Shown: positions 25,756-34,169 of the stretch, piece after piece
Layout: each line of letters opens with the position of its first letter
Numbering within the stretch: position 1 is the stretch's first letter
Position numbers and translations under genes: made by a program
Source: Pseudodesulfovibrio senegalensis
GTDB taxonomy: Bacteria; Desulfobacterota; Desulfovibrionia; Desulfovibrionales; Desulfovibrionaceae
DNA: 64,000 bases
NCBI RefSeq assembly: GCF_008830225.1
Contig: NZ_WAIE01000002.1
Span: 372,001-436,000, forward strand
Direction: 5' to 3'
Notes under the pieces: model-generated
What the model was told of the DNA's origin: nothing
Database searches by the model: none
What the model saw: the letters and a program-made list of their open reading frames with translations, nothing else

Positions 25756-27819
25756 CTAGTCGGCGTCCGCGCCTTTTTTGTTGTCCGCGATGACCTGGTC
25801 CCTGACCTGGGGCGGGCACTCTTCATATTGTGCGAATTCCATGAAGAAGGTTCCCTGCCCGCCGGTCATGGCGTTGAGGTCCGGTGCATATTTGAGCATT
25901 TCGCTCATGGGTACGTGGGCCTTGATTTCCGTTACGCCGGCCTGTGAATCCGAGCCAAGTACCTTGCCCCTGCGCGAGGAAAGGTCGCCGATGATGTCAC
26001 CCATGAAGGAGTCGGGCACGGCCACGGCCACCAGCATGACCGGTTCCAGAAGGGCCATTTGGGCCTTTTCCGCGGCCTTTTTGAATGCCAGCGAACCGGC
26101 GATCTTGAAGGCCATCTCGGACGAGTCCACGTTGTGGTAGGAGCCGTCGTAGCAGGTGGCCTTGAAGTCGATGACCGGGTATCCCGCCAACACGCCGCGC
26201 GCAGCGGCTTCCTGAATGCCCTTGTCCACGGCCGGGATGTATTGGCGCGGGATGGCACCGCCCACGATTTTGTCCTCGAACTCGTAGTCGGAGCCGTGCG
26301 GCTGCGGTTCGATGTGAATCCAGCAATCCCCGAACTGGCCGCGTCCGCCGGACTGTTTTTTGTGGCGTCCCTGAATTTCGCGGGCCGCGGTGCGGAAGGT
26401 TTCACGATAGGGAACCTTGGGCGTTTTCAGGACGATTTCCGTCTTGTAGCGGCGCTTGGCCTTTTCCACGGATATTTCGATATGATTCTGTCCCATGCCC
26501 GAAAGCAGGATGTCGCCGGACTCTTCGTCGCGGGAAAGGGTCAGGGTGATGTCTTCTTCCAGTAGTTTGCCGACAGCTGCATAGACCTTGTCCTCGTCGC
26601 CCTTTTCGGCCGGAGCCAGCGCAAAGGTGATGAGCTGCGGGGCGATTTCCGGCTTGATCAGCTTGAAATCGTCCTTCTCCTCGGTCAGGGTGTCGCCCGT
26701 TGCCGTGTTCTTGAGTTTGGCGAGGGTGACGATGGCGCCGGGTCCCATGGGAGTCTTGGTCTGTTCCTGATTCTTGCCCTGCATGAGCAGCAGTTGGCCG
26801 ATGCGCTCTTTTTCGCCGTTGCGGGTGTTCTTGAGCGTGGAGTCCGCTTTGAGCGTGCCGGAAAGCACGCGTACGACTGTCAACTGGCCCGCAAAGGGGT
26901 CGGCCAGCGTTTTGAACACAAAGCAGGACAGCGGTTCGTCCGGGGAGCTGGCGCGTTCGCCTTCCTCGCCTTGCCACGGCGTATGATCCAGCGGGCTGGG
27001 CATGAGGTTCTGCACGGTGTCCAGAATGGTCTGTCCGCCCATGTTGTTCAGGGCCGAAGTCACAGCCACGGGAACCAGTTCCCCGGCCTGTACACCGGCC
27101 TTGAGCCCCTTGGTGATTTGTTCGGGCGTAAGCTCGCCTTCCTCGAAATAGAGTTCCATGAGCTCTTCGTCGGATTCGGCGATGTTTTCCACCATGGTTT
27201 CGCGCATGGCTTCCACGGTATCCTTGATATCGCCGGGAATGTCGCCTTCAGTCACGCCGCCTTCGCCATCGAACATGAGAGCCTTGCCCGAGAGCATGTC
27301 GACCACGCCCTTGAAGTCTTCCTTGCTGCCGATGGGATAGTAGAGCAGTGCGGCCCGTGCTCCCAGTCCTTCGGAAATACTGGCGAAAGCCGCATCAAAG
27401 TCCGCACGGTCACGGTCCATCTTGTTGATGACGATCATGGCCGGGTTGCCGTTGTCCTGAACCTTGGCCCAGATTTTCCGGGTCAGGGGTTTGACGCCGT
27501 CCACCGCGTCGATGACCAGAATCACGCTGTCCGTAGCGGCCAGTTCATAGGAAAGGTCGCCGGAAAAGTTGGAATCACCCGGAGCATCAATCAGAAAATG
27601 CTGGTTTTTTTTCCACTGGTAATTTGCGAAGCCGGGCTGTGTGGAGCCGCGGCGTTTGATTTCCTCGGGCTCGTAGTCGAGGGTGGTATTGCCGTCTTCG
27701 ACCTTGCCAAGCCGGGAAATGGTTCCGGCTGAAAAAAGCAGCATTTCCGCAACCGAGGTCTTGCCGCTGCCGCCATGGCCGATGAGGGCGTAAGTTCTTT
27801 GCGTGTTCAGGTCCGACAT
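25756..27819 (-). CDS. EF-G-like translational GTPase with variant switch II
   Basis: A 687-residue protein with all five EF-G domains: GTPase G1 GHGGSGKT at residues 14-21, NKMD at 132-135, and C-terminal domains IV-V with GRGQFGDCWIHIEP and VPDSFMGDIIGDLSSRRG. It belongs to the EF-G-like paralogue group, not to the main FusA. Switch II reads DAPGD at 78-82, so the catalytic His of DTPGH is Asp82. GGGAGTAGAC precedes the ATG. It is not beside rpsL or rpsG, where main fusA lies. The role may be specialised translocation, ribosome recycling or stress; this cannot be settled from sequence. Confidence 0.88.
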   Translation of the reverse strand: MSDLNTQRTYALIGHGGSGKTSVAEMLLFSAGTISRLGKVEDGNTTLDYEPEEIKRRGSTQPGFANYQWKKNQHFLIDAPGDSNFSGDLSYELAATDSVILVIDAVDGVKPLTRKIWAKVQDNGNPAMIVINKMDRDRADFDAAFASISEGLGARAALLYYPIGSKEDFKGVVDMLSGKALMFDGEGGVTEGDIPGDIKDTVEAMRETMVENIAESDEELMELYFEEGELTPEQITKGLKAGVQAGELVPVAVTSALNNMGGQTILDTVQNLMPSPLDHTPWQGEEGERASSPDEPLSCFVFKTLADPFAGQLTVVRVLSGTLKADSTLKNTRNGEKERIGQLLLMQGKNQEQTKTPMGPGAIVTLAKLKNTATGDTLTEEKDDFKLIKPEIAPQLITFALAPAEKGDEDKVYAAVGKLLEEDITLTLSRDEESGDILLSGMGQNHIEISVEKAKRRYKTEIVLKTPKVPYRETFRTAAREIQGRHKKQSGGRGQFGDCWIHIEPQPHGSDYEFEDKIVGGAIPRQYIPAVDKGIQEAAARGVLAGYPVIDFKATCYDGSYHNVDSSEMAFKIAGSLAFKKAAEKAQMALLEPVMLVAVAVPDSFMGDIIGDLSSRRGKVLGSDSQAGVTEIKAHVPMSEMLKYAPDLNAMTGGQGTFFMEFAQYEECPPQVRDQVIADNKKGADAD

Positions 27820-28172
27820 TGTCTACTCCCTATACATTTACTGTTTCATGGACCCCGGGCCGTACCCGGGATCTTTGTGCCCAAAATTATTATAAGGGTT
27901 TAAATCTATAGGAATAGCTCATCAAAATTGTCAAGAGGGTCTGTGAAGATTGATCGATTGATCGGTCTTTTGATCCGCATGATATCAAAGGGGTTTTTCG
28001 TTTCGGTTTTTGGGGGCTTCGATTTTTGTTTTTTGTTGTCTGGGAACGGAGCGTAATCCACCTTGCATCTGCGGAAAGGCGCGTGCCCGTGCTGCACGCA
28101 GGTCTTTTCTTGGTACTACCTTGAATTATCTCCGGAAATGTGATTCAGTCCGTCTAAGCCAAGGAGAAATCC
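27820..28172. other. divergent intergenic region, EF-G-like / small protein
   Basis: About 350 bases with no supported gene. It contains a GC-rich imperfect hairpin (GACCCCGGG / CCCGGGATC, 27851-27873) that would be in the EF-G-like leader, and an AT-rich patch with repeated TTGATCGATTGATC near 27950-27965. It must hold promoters for both flanking genes; I could not assign clear -10 and -35 boxes. Confidence 0.5.
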
Positions 28173-28640
28173 ATGCCGTTGATAGACTATCAGGATGTTG
28201 TGTTCCGTTTGCAGCAGGGACTTGGGCAGGCATTTGCAGACAAACCATGGATTCTGAATCTGCCGGGTAAGTCCGTAGCCTGCAAGGTGGATCAATATTA
28301 CTATGTTGCTGTCATGCCGGCATTTATCGACAAGCTTTCTTCATGGGCCAATGTGGAGCCGGAAGTGGCCGTGGAATCGCTGGTGCGTACCGGGAATTTC
28401 ATCACCAAGGCCCCGGATCGCGATCCGGTGGTTTCGCTGGGCCTCACGTGGGACGGCAGGGTTTGTGAAATGGAATCAGCGTTCGTGGATGCGGATTTCA
28501 TTGACCGTGCGCTTCGTTTTTACGGTGGACTTGAAACCGTGCTCAATGTCTCGGAACTGCGCATCGCTTCGGCCAGCCGCGAAAGCGTGGAGGATTTTTT
28601 TGAGGGCAAGACCCCGCCGCAGGCCTTGGCCTACGGGTAG
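28173..28640 (+). CDS. small acidic protein, unknown function
   Basis: A 155-residue soluble protein that I do not recognise. No signal peptide, membrane segment or metal motif is visible. The sequence is rich in Val, Asp and Phe, with a likely alpha/beta fold; it has two Cys (VACKV and GRVCEM). CAAGGAG lies seven bases before the ATG, so expression is likely. It is a single-gene unit, with a terminator directly after it at 28678. Confidence 0.7.
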   Translation: MPLIDYQDVVFRLQQGLGQAFADKPWILNLPGKSVACKVDQYYYVAVMPAFIDKLSSWANVEPEVAVESLVRTGNFITKAPDRDPVVSLGLTWDGRVCEMESAFVDADFIDRALRFYGGLETVLNVSELRIASASRESVEDFFEGKTPPQALAYG

Positions 28641-28677
28641 GCGTGGTCACATTGCTCGATCGTAGCAATGTCATTCG

Positions 28678-28709
28678 AACGGGCCGCCTGTTTATGCGGT
28701 CCGTTTTCT
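28678..28709 (+). terminator. terminator after 28173 gene (convergent with clc gene)
   Basis: A 10-bp stem with one G-T pair (AACGGGCCGC with GCGGTCCGTT) is followed by TTTC on the plus strand. It abuts the stop codon of the convergent chloride-channel gene. Confidence 0.8.
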
Positions 28710-30472
28710 TATTCTTTGGTGTCGATTTCCTTTCGCAGCAATTGCTGGCTGTAGGCCGTGTTCAGGGCGTGCTCTGTCAGGGTTCCGGACAGCCTGCGGG
28801 ATGTGGCGGATTCCAGTACCGGCAGCTGCGAAACGCCCCGGCTGGTGAGCTTGTCCAGCGCGTCCTGCAAGGTGTCGTCCATGGTCACGGTCTCCAGTTC
28901 CGTGGTGGCCAGATCCTTGGCGATCACCAGCTGCAGCAGGTCTTCCTCGTAGAGCACCGGGCGGATGTCGCGAAACGATATGATGCCCGTGAGCTGGCCT
29001 TGCTCGTCGATCACGTGCAGATAGGGCGCGTTCTCCGTCTTGAACACCCACAGAATGCGTTCCAGTGTGGCCGATTCCGGCACCGTGACCACCGTGTCGG
29101 TCATCACTTCCTTGACCAGCATGTGCCGCAGGATGTGCCGTTCCCGTCCGCCCTCGATGTCGATGCCGCGCCGCAGCAGCTTGGTGGTGTAGATGGAGCC
29201 GCGGCTGATGGTGGAATTGAGCACCGTGGCCGTGATGCAGGTGAGCATGAGTGGCAGGATGATGGAGTAGGTGCCGGTCATTTCAAAGATGATCAGGATG
29301 GCGGTGATGGGGGCGTAGGTGGTGCCCGCCACGACCCCGCCCATGGCCACCAGCGCATAGGCTCCGGGCGTGGCCGTGATTTCCGGGAATGCGCCGTGCA
29401 CCAGTGCGCCGAACGCACCTCCGGCCATGGCCCCGATGAACAGCGAGGGCGCGAAAATGCCGCCCGAACCGCCAGAGCCCAGCGTGATGGCCGAGGCCAG
29501 AATCTTGATCCAGATGAGCGCGAAGAGCATCCAGAAGCCCATGTTGTTGGTCAGGGAGAGGTTCATGGGACCATACCCCACGCCGAACGCCGCCGGAAAA
29601 AAGATGATGACCACGCCGAGAGCGGCCCCGCCAATGGCCGGCTTGAGCCATTCCGGAATCATGCGCGCCGCGTCCGATGCGTCTTCAAACGCGTAGAGCG
29701 TTTTGGTGAAACTCAGGGCCACCAGCCCGGAAACCACGCCCAGAAACGGGTACAGGCAGAATTCCCACAGGGAAACCACGTTGTAGTCCGGGATGACGAA
29801 TGCGGGGAAGTCGCCGAAGTAGTATCGGGAAATGGTTGTGGCCGTGACCGAGGAAAGCACCACGGGGGAAAACGAGGTCATGCCCCAGTCGCCCACGATG
29901 ATTTCCAGCGCAAAGAGCACCCCGGCTATGGGCGCGTTGAAAGTGGCGGCTATGCCCGCGGCTGCGCCGCATCCGATCATGGTTTTCATGTGGATTGTGG
30001 GAACCTTGAGCAGTTGACCCACCGAGGAACCGATGGACGCGCCGATCTGCACCATGGGACCCTCGCGGCCCACGGATCCACCTGAACCGATGGTCACGGC
30101 CGAGGCGAATATCTTGGCCGCCGCAACACGCTTGCGGATGACCCCGGCACGCAGGGCAATGGCCTGCATGACCTCGGGTACGCCATGCCCTTTGGCTTCT
30201 CGCGCAAAGAAATGGACCACCAATCCGACCACCAGCCCACCTGCTGCGGGCATGACGATTTTCATCCATGTCGGTATTTCGTGGGCGAAATCCAGGAATT
30301 CACCGCTATGATGATAAAAAAGCCATTGCATGCTCTTGAGCACGAATTTGAAAAGTACGGCACCATAGCCGGACAGGGCTCCGATGAGTATGGCCATCAG
30401 CAGATGGGATATGTTCCGGTTGCGAAAGGCGTTTCTGATCTTTTCCGAAAGCGTGGCGTGGGCGTCCTGCAT
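28709..30472 (-). CDS. ClC-family chloride channel/transporter with CBS domain pair
   Basis: A 587-residue membrane protein. Residues about 20-430 form the ClC core: GHGVP (GSGIP-like site), GREGPMVQIGA with the gating Glu, and GGIFAPSLFIGAM (GXFXP). Two CBS domains follow (about 455-575; VKEVMTDTVVTVPESATLE marks the first). The start at 30472 is chosen because the upstream extension is antisense to another gene and is not membrane-like. It probably moves chloride, perhaps in exchange for protons; the CBS pair suggests control by adenine nucleotides. It is not in an obvious operon. Confidence 0.9.
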   Translation of the reverse strand: MQDAHATLSEKIRNAFRNRNISHLLMAILIGALSGYGAVLFKFVLKSMQWLFYHHSGEFLDFAHEIPTWMKIVMPAAGGLVVGLVVHFFAREAKGHGVPEVMQAIALRAGVIRKRVAAAKIFASAVTIGSGGSVGREGPMVQIGASIGSSVGQLLKVPTIHMKTMIGCGAAAGIAATFNAPIAGVLFALEIIVGDWGMTSFSPVVLSSVTATTISRYYFGDFPAFVIPDYNVVSLWEFCLYPFLGVVSGLVALSFTKTLYAFEDASDAARMIPEWLKPAIGGAALGVVIIFFPAAFGVGYGPMNLSLTNNMGFWMLFALIWIKILASAITLGSGGSGGIFAPSLFIGAMAGGAFGALVHGAFPEITATPGAYALVAMGGVVAGTTYAPITAILIIFEMTGTYSIILPLMLTCITATVLNSTISRGSIYTTKLLRRGIDIEGGRERHILRHMLVKEVMTDTVVTVPESATLERILWVFKTENAPYLHVIDEQGQLTGIISFRDIRPVLYEEDLLQLVIAKDLATTELETVTMDDTLQDALDKLTSRGVSQLPVLESATSRRLSGTLTEHALNTAYSQQLLRKEIDTKE

Positions 30473-30652
30473 GCTGTTTCCGGGATTGACGGTTCCGTTG
30501 CTAAATTTCCTGTGAGGGCGCGTGGTTCTTGCCTTATTCACAGAGTAACCGGAACGCGGGCGCATTGCAACGCGCATTCGGATAAACTTGAGTGGTTTGA
30601 TGAAAACGGGTAAGCAGTGGCTCCGCAATGAACCAAATTCAAGGAGGCCATC

Positions 30653-31174
30653 GTGTCTGGATATACCGTGAAACCGCTTGAGGCCAAGCCTGTTTTCGAC
30701 TTTTGGCAGTATGCCGAAATGAGCGGCGAAAGCCGGGTCGACCATGAACTCATCGAGCAGTTCGGTCCGCTTTGGGATGAATGGATAGGTCACCTGAAAG
30801 CGTATCATCTGGAGGACGAGGATGGACACGCTAGTTTCCTGCTCGTGTATCTGGAAAGGGAAGTGGATGATGCCGTGGACAAGCTTTGGGATGAATCCCC
30901 GGCCAATGGTCTTGCCTATCATAACCTGGCAATCTGCATGGTCATGTCCGCTGCCGGGAGCCTTGTGCCCGAGTTGGGCGAGGGCCGTTGCGCCCCTCTG
31001 CCGCGCGCTGGCGAAGGCGTACGGGAGGCCATGAAGGAAAAGGACGTGGAGTGGACCGACGACAATGCCATCAACCGCAAGTTCGCGGTGTTTACTCCGT
31101 ATCCCTACAACGGAGGCTGTGAAATCTGCATCATGAGCGATACCTGCCCCAACAGTTCTGTGCCGCGCCATTAG
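30653..31174 (+). CDS. small acidic protein with C-terminal cysteine motif, unknown function
   Basis: A 173-residue protein that I do not recognise. It starts with GTG, five bases after a strong AAGGAGG. The main part is rich in Glu, Asp and Trp and probably helical. Near the C-terminus GGCEICIMSDTCPNS gives C-x2-C-x6-C, which could bind a metal ion or form a disulfide. There is no signal peptide. It precedes the UPF0597 gene by 84 bases on the same strand. Confidence 0.68.
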   Translation: MSGYTVKPLEAKPVFDFWQYAEMSGESRVDHELIEQFGPLWDEWIGHLKAYHLEDEDGHASFLLVYLEREVDDAVDKLWDESPANGLAYHNLAICMVMSAAGSLVPELGEGRCAPLPRAGEGVREAMKEKDVEWTDDNAINRKFAVFTPYPYNGGCEICIMSDTCPNSSVPRH

Positions 31175-31258
31175 GGATTCCGTGCATATTTCGGCTTCCG
31201 CTTTCGCTGGGGCGGGTGTATTGTTGCCGAAAATACCAATACGCCCGGAGTGTTGCGA

Positions 31259-32572
31259 ATGAAGTATACGGTCAAGGATTTGTTGCGTCTTGAGGTTGTA
31301 CCTGCGTTGGGTTGCACCGAACCCGTGGCCATTGCCCTCGGAACGGCGGCCGCGGTTTCACTGTTGCCGGAGCGGATCTTTGATTCGCTGGAAGTGTGGG
31401 TCGATCCCAATATCTACAAGAACGGCCTTGCGGTCACCATCCCCGGAACCGGGGGGCTTTCCGGCCTTGACCTGGCTGCGGCGCTCGGGGCGTTGGGCGG
31501 CGATCCGGCCCGGAAACTCGAGGTGCTGGGTTCCCTTGACGACGAGATCGTTCGCAGGGCGCGACAATGCGTGCGCGACGGCGTGGTAAAGGTCAACCTG
31601 CTTGAGGATCAGGTAGGGCTCAAGGTTCGCACGCGTATGGTCTCCGGTGAGCATGTGGCCGAATCACTGATCGAAAATCTGCACGATAATATTGTCAGCC
31701 TGTCTCTTGACGACCAGCCCGTGGAAAGCCCCCTCATTCGAGTAGGGTGCACGCCGGGCAAGAGTGGGCTGGATGATCTGGAAGACTGGCTCAAGGGCAT
31801 GGAATTACGCGAACTGGTTGCCCTGACTGATGAGTTGGATCAGGACGACCTTGATTTTTTGAAGCAGGGCGTGGATATGAACATGTGCCTTGCCGAGGAG
31901 GGGCTCAAGCACGGCCTCGGGCTTGGCGTGGGCCGGACTTTGGAGCGGCTGGTGCGCCAGCGTCTTATCAGGAAAGACATGATGCTTGCCGCCCGTATCC
32001 TCACGTCCGGGGCATCGGACGCCCGCATGGCCGGAGCATCGCTCCCCGCCATGAGCTCGGGCGGGTCCGGAAACCACGGCCTGACGGCGATTCTGCCCAT
32101 CTGGGCGGTCAAGGACTACCTGGACGTGGGCGAACGTTCCGTTCTGGAAGCCATCGGCCTTTCTCACATCATCACCGCTTATGTGAAGGCGCATACCGGA
32201 AGGCTCTCCGCGGTCTGCGGCTGTTCGGTTGCGGCTGGTGCCGGCGCTGCCGCAGGCATTACCTATCTGCTCGGCGGCACGGCGCAGCATATTGCCGGAG
32301 CCATCAAGAATCTGACCGAAGACCTGGCCGGAATCATCTGCGACGGGGCCAAGGCCGGGTGCGCGCTCAAGCTGGCCACGGCTGCCGGAACCGCCGTGCA
32401 GGCCGCACTGTTTTCCCTGCAGGGGGTGAACGTGCTGTGCACGGACGGCATCATCGGCAGATCGTCCGAAGACACCATGCGCAACGTGGGCATGCTCTCC
32501 ACCGAGGGCATGATCGAAACCGACCGCACCATTCTCAAGATCATGCTGGAGAAGCAGTTCTCCAACGTGTAG
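31259..32572 (+). CDS. UPF0597 / L-cysteine desulfidase-like (serine dehydratase alpha fold)
   Basis: A 437-residue protein of the UPF0597 (YhaM/CyuA-like) family, related to the iron-sulfur L-serine dehydratase alpha chain. Family features: ALGCTEPVAIALG at about residues 16-28, SGGSGNHGLTAILP near 265, AVCGCSVAAG near 320 and ICDGAKAGCALK near 365. Known members break L-cysteine to pyruvate, ammonia and sulfide. The Cys at 19 and those in the two late motifs fit iron-sulfur ligands. The ATG at 31259 has CCCGGAG eight bases upstream. A terminator follows. In a sulfide-producing organism a sulfur role is reasonable, but the substrate is inferred. Confidence 0.85.
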   Translation: MKYTVKDLLRLEVVPALGCTEPVAIALGTAAAVSLLPERIFDSLEVWVDPNIYKNGLAVTIPGTGGLSGLDLAAALGALGGDPARKLEVLGSLDDEIVRRARQCVRDGVVKVNLLEDQVGLKVRTRMVSGEHVAESLIENLHDNIVSLSLDDQPVESPLIRVGCTPGKSGLDDLEDWLKGMELRELVALTDELDQDDLDFLKQGVDMNMCLAEEGLKHGLGLGVGRTLERLVRQRLIRKDMMLAARILTSGASDARMAGASLPAMSSGGSGNHGLTAILPIWAVKDYLDVGERSVLEAIGLSHIITAYVKAHTGRLSAVCGCSVAAGAGAAAGITYLLGGTAQHIAGAIKNLTEDLAGIICDGAKAGCALKLATAAGTAVQAALFSLQGVNVLCTDGIIGRSSEDTMRNVGMLSTEGMIETDRTILKIMLEKQFSNV

Positions 32573-32594
32573 ACGATATGTTTTTGAAATTCCG

Positions 32595-32625
32595 AGGCCG
32601 TTCCGAGTTGGGACGGCCTTTTTTT
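32595..32625 (+). terminator. terminator after UPF0597 gene
   Basis: A stem AGGCCG/CGGCCT extended by TCC/GGA with one bulged T is followed by TTTTTTTG, about 22 bases past the stop. Confidence 0.9.
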
Positions 32626-32639
32626 GTGAAGCGGCTCGG

Positions 32640-33332
32640 TTACAGTTTGCGTTTAACGTAAATAACCGTAGCCATGCGCCGGACCTGATCCGTGTTGATG
32701 GTGTCGGTATAGGGCGCTTGGCGCCCGTTTTCGTCCGGGTCGAGCCAGCCCTGCAGCGTGATGCGGTCATTGTCCGAACCGCGAAAGAGCTTGATGGTGG
32801 CGGTGCCGTCCCTGCGTTCCACGTACACGGCATCGCCAGCGCCGAAGTCGTCGTGCGGATTGCAATAGCATATCTGGCCCGGCAAAATGCCCGCCGGGGT
32901 CATGCTGTTGCCCACAGCCAGAACGCAAAAGGCTTCCGGCTCGGTCAGGTCACCGGGGCGCGAGGCATTGATGCCCAGCGGAATGGACTGGGCCCAACCC
33001 TGAAGGCCGCACTTGGCAAGGCCGATCACCGGTACACAGCCGTTGTGGGCTGTGGATTCGGAGGAAGCTGGCGATTCGGAGCCCGTCAGCAGCCAGTCCA
33101 GCGAGCAGTTCAAGGCCAGCGAAAGGGCCACTGCATGTTCCCCCTTGGGAAATTTGCTTGATTCGTAATTCTGAATTGTCGTCACACTCACACCAACTTT
33201 TCTTGCCAGCTGGCTCTGGGAAAAGTTGTTTCTTTTTCGCGCGCTGCGAACACGCTCTCCCAGCGACCGCGTCTGGTATGGTGCTATTTTGTCATGCAAA
33301 TTCATCATGTTGTCAGTCCGTGCGTCGATCAT
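32640..33332 (-). CDS. XRE-type HTH repressor with S24 peptidase domain
   Basis: A 230-residue CI/LexA-like protein. Residues 20-75 form an XRE helix-turn-helix (QSQLARKVGVSVTTIQNYES). The C-terminal half is an S24 peptidase: nucleophile Ser in AVGNSMTPAGILPGQ and the Lys in DGTATIKLFRG. Such repressors cleave themselves when RecA is activated. ATG 33332 has AAGGAAAAGAC directly upstream. It is divergent from the gene at 33469, with palindromes between them, as in a phage-type switch. No phage structural or integrase gene is near, so it is either a domesticated regulator or a relic. Confidence 0.88.
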   Translation of the reverse strand: MIDARTDNMMNLHDKIAPYQTRSLGERVRSARKRNNFSQSQLARKVGVSVTTIQNYESSKFPKGEHAVALSLALNCSLDWLLTGSESPASSESTAHNGCVPVIGLAKCGLQGWAQSIPLGINASRPGDLTEPEAFCVLAVGNSMTPAGILPGQICYCNPHDDFGAGDAVYVERRDGTATIKLFRGSDNDRITLQGWLDPDENGRQAPYTDTINTDQVRRMATVIYVKRKL

Positions 33333-33362
33333 GTCTTTTCCTTGCTTGACGGAAAAAAAAGG

Positions 33363-33393
33363 TCTATAGGAGCATCTATACAACAACTTGTTT
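33363..33393. promoter_or_regulatory. candidate operators between S24 repressor and divergent gene
   Basis: Two palindromes lie side by side: TATAG-GAGCAT-CTATA (33365-33380) and AACAA-C-TTGTT (33383-33393). A direct repeat TCTATA overlaps the first. They sit 31-61 bases upstream of the S24 repressor ATG. Autoregulation by the repressor is the likely use. No footprint or second species was available. Confidence 0.5.
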
Positions 33394-33468
33394 TGGTGTT
33401 CTTGCGATCGTAGCCGGAAAAGTGTTTGTGGTTACTTTCCGAAACCAAAGGTAAATAAAAAACGTTTT

Positions 33469-34071
33469 ATGCGCAACAAATATAAAATATCTTTTCCTCA
33501 TGATCGTTTAGTCGATAGGCGTCGGAGTGGGGAGGGCTGTACCGGAATACTTGATGATTTGTATTTTGACTGTTCGGATCATGTGCGGCGGGCCTTTTCC
33601 CGGGCATTGCAGGCATCGGGGCTTTCGTTAGGGCAGGTTGCCGAGAAGGTAAACCGCATGTGCAGCGCCGCCGTCAGTCCCGAACAGATTCGGGAATGGG
33701 CCGATTGCGGGGCCTACCCGGATGCCATCCCTCTGACCATGGCCGGTGCGTTGGCTGCTGTTCTGGAAGACAATACGTTTGTATATGCGGCTTTTGAGGG
33801 TGCTCCTGCCCTGCATGCGAGTGAGCGAAGCTCTGTGCTGCATGAGCGGCTTGCCGACTACGGTCAATCGTCGAATTGTTCAAATCCCCGGGGGCACCTT
33901 GTCCGGGCCTGGATGGCCGCCAATCGTCATACCACAGCCTCGGTGGCGCAAAGTCTCGGTGTTTCTCCGGTGGCCATCCGGCGTTGGATTCTCGGGACCA
34001 TGCGTTCTGCGCGTATTCGCAAATGGTTCGCGGAGAACGGCTGCCCTGAGGAAGTGCTCGGCAGGGAGTAG
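33469..34071 (+). CDS. protein with two predicted HTH segments, unknown function
   Basis: A 200-residue protein, not recognised. An N-terminal segment (about residues 25-75: LSLGQVAEKVNRM, then PEQIREWADCG) and a C-terminal segment (about 150-180: TTASVAQSLGVSPVAIRRWI) both look like helix-turn-helix motifs. The second resembles a MerR/sigma-region-4-like or Ner-like HTH. The ATG at 33469 is uncertain; AAAGG lies 17 bases upstream, and a longer frame from 33388 would cross the repressor promoter region. It faces away from the S24 repressor in a CI/Cro-like layout. The upstream DNA is AT-rich compared with the neighbours, which suggests acquisition. Confidence 0.6.
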   Translation: MRNKYKISFPHDRLVDRRRSGEGCTGILDDLYFDCSDHVRRAFSRALQASGLSLGQVAEKVNRMCSAAVSPEQIREWADCGAYPDAIPLTMAGALAAVLEDNTFVYAAFEGAPALHASERSSVLHERLADYGQSSNCSNPRGHLVRAWMAANRHTTASVAQSLGVSPVAIRRWILGTMRSARIRKWFAENGCPEEVLGRE

Positions 34072-34108
34072 TTTGCAGGAAAATGGTGGCTTGCAAGGGA
34101 AGTGGGTC

Positions 34109-34152
34109 ATGAAAAACGGGTGCGAACCATCTGGTCCGCACCCGTTTTTCAT
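34109..34152. terminator. bidirectional terminator between HTH gene and flxA
   Basis: A long near-perfect inverted repeat: CATGAAAAACGGGTGCG on the left pairs with CGCACCCGTTTTTCATG on the right, with ACCA/TGGT pairing inside. It carries T runs in both directions and can end the plus-strand 33469 gene and the minus-strand hdr-flx operon. Confidence 0.9.
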
Positions 34153-34169
34153 GTCCTGTGCCCCGTTGG

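Noticed and set aside
33346-33380. Plus-strand -35/-10 pair (TTGACG ... TCTATA) for the gene at 33469
   Set aside because: The spacing is far from 16-18 bases, so a promoter could not be assigned.
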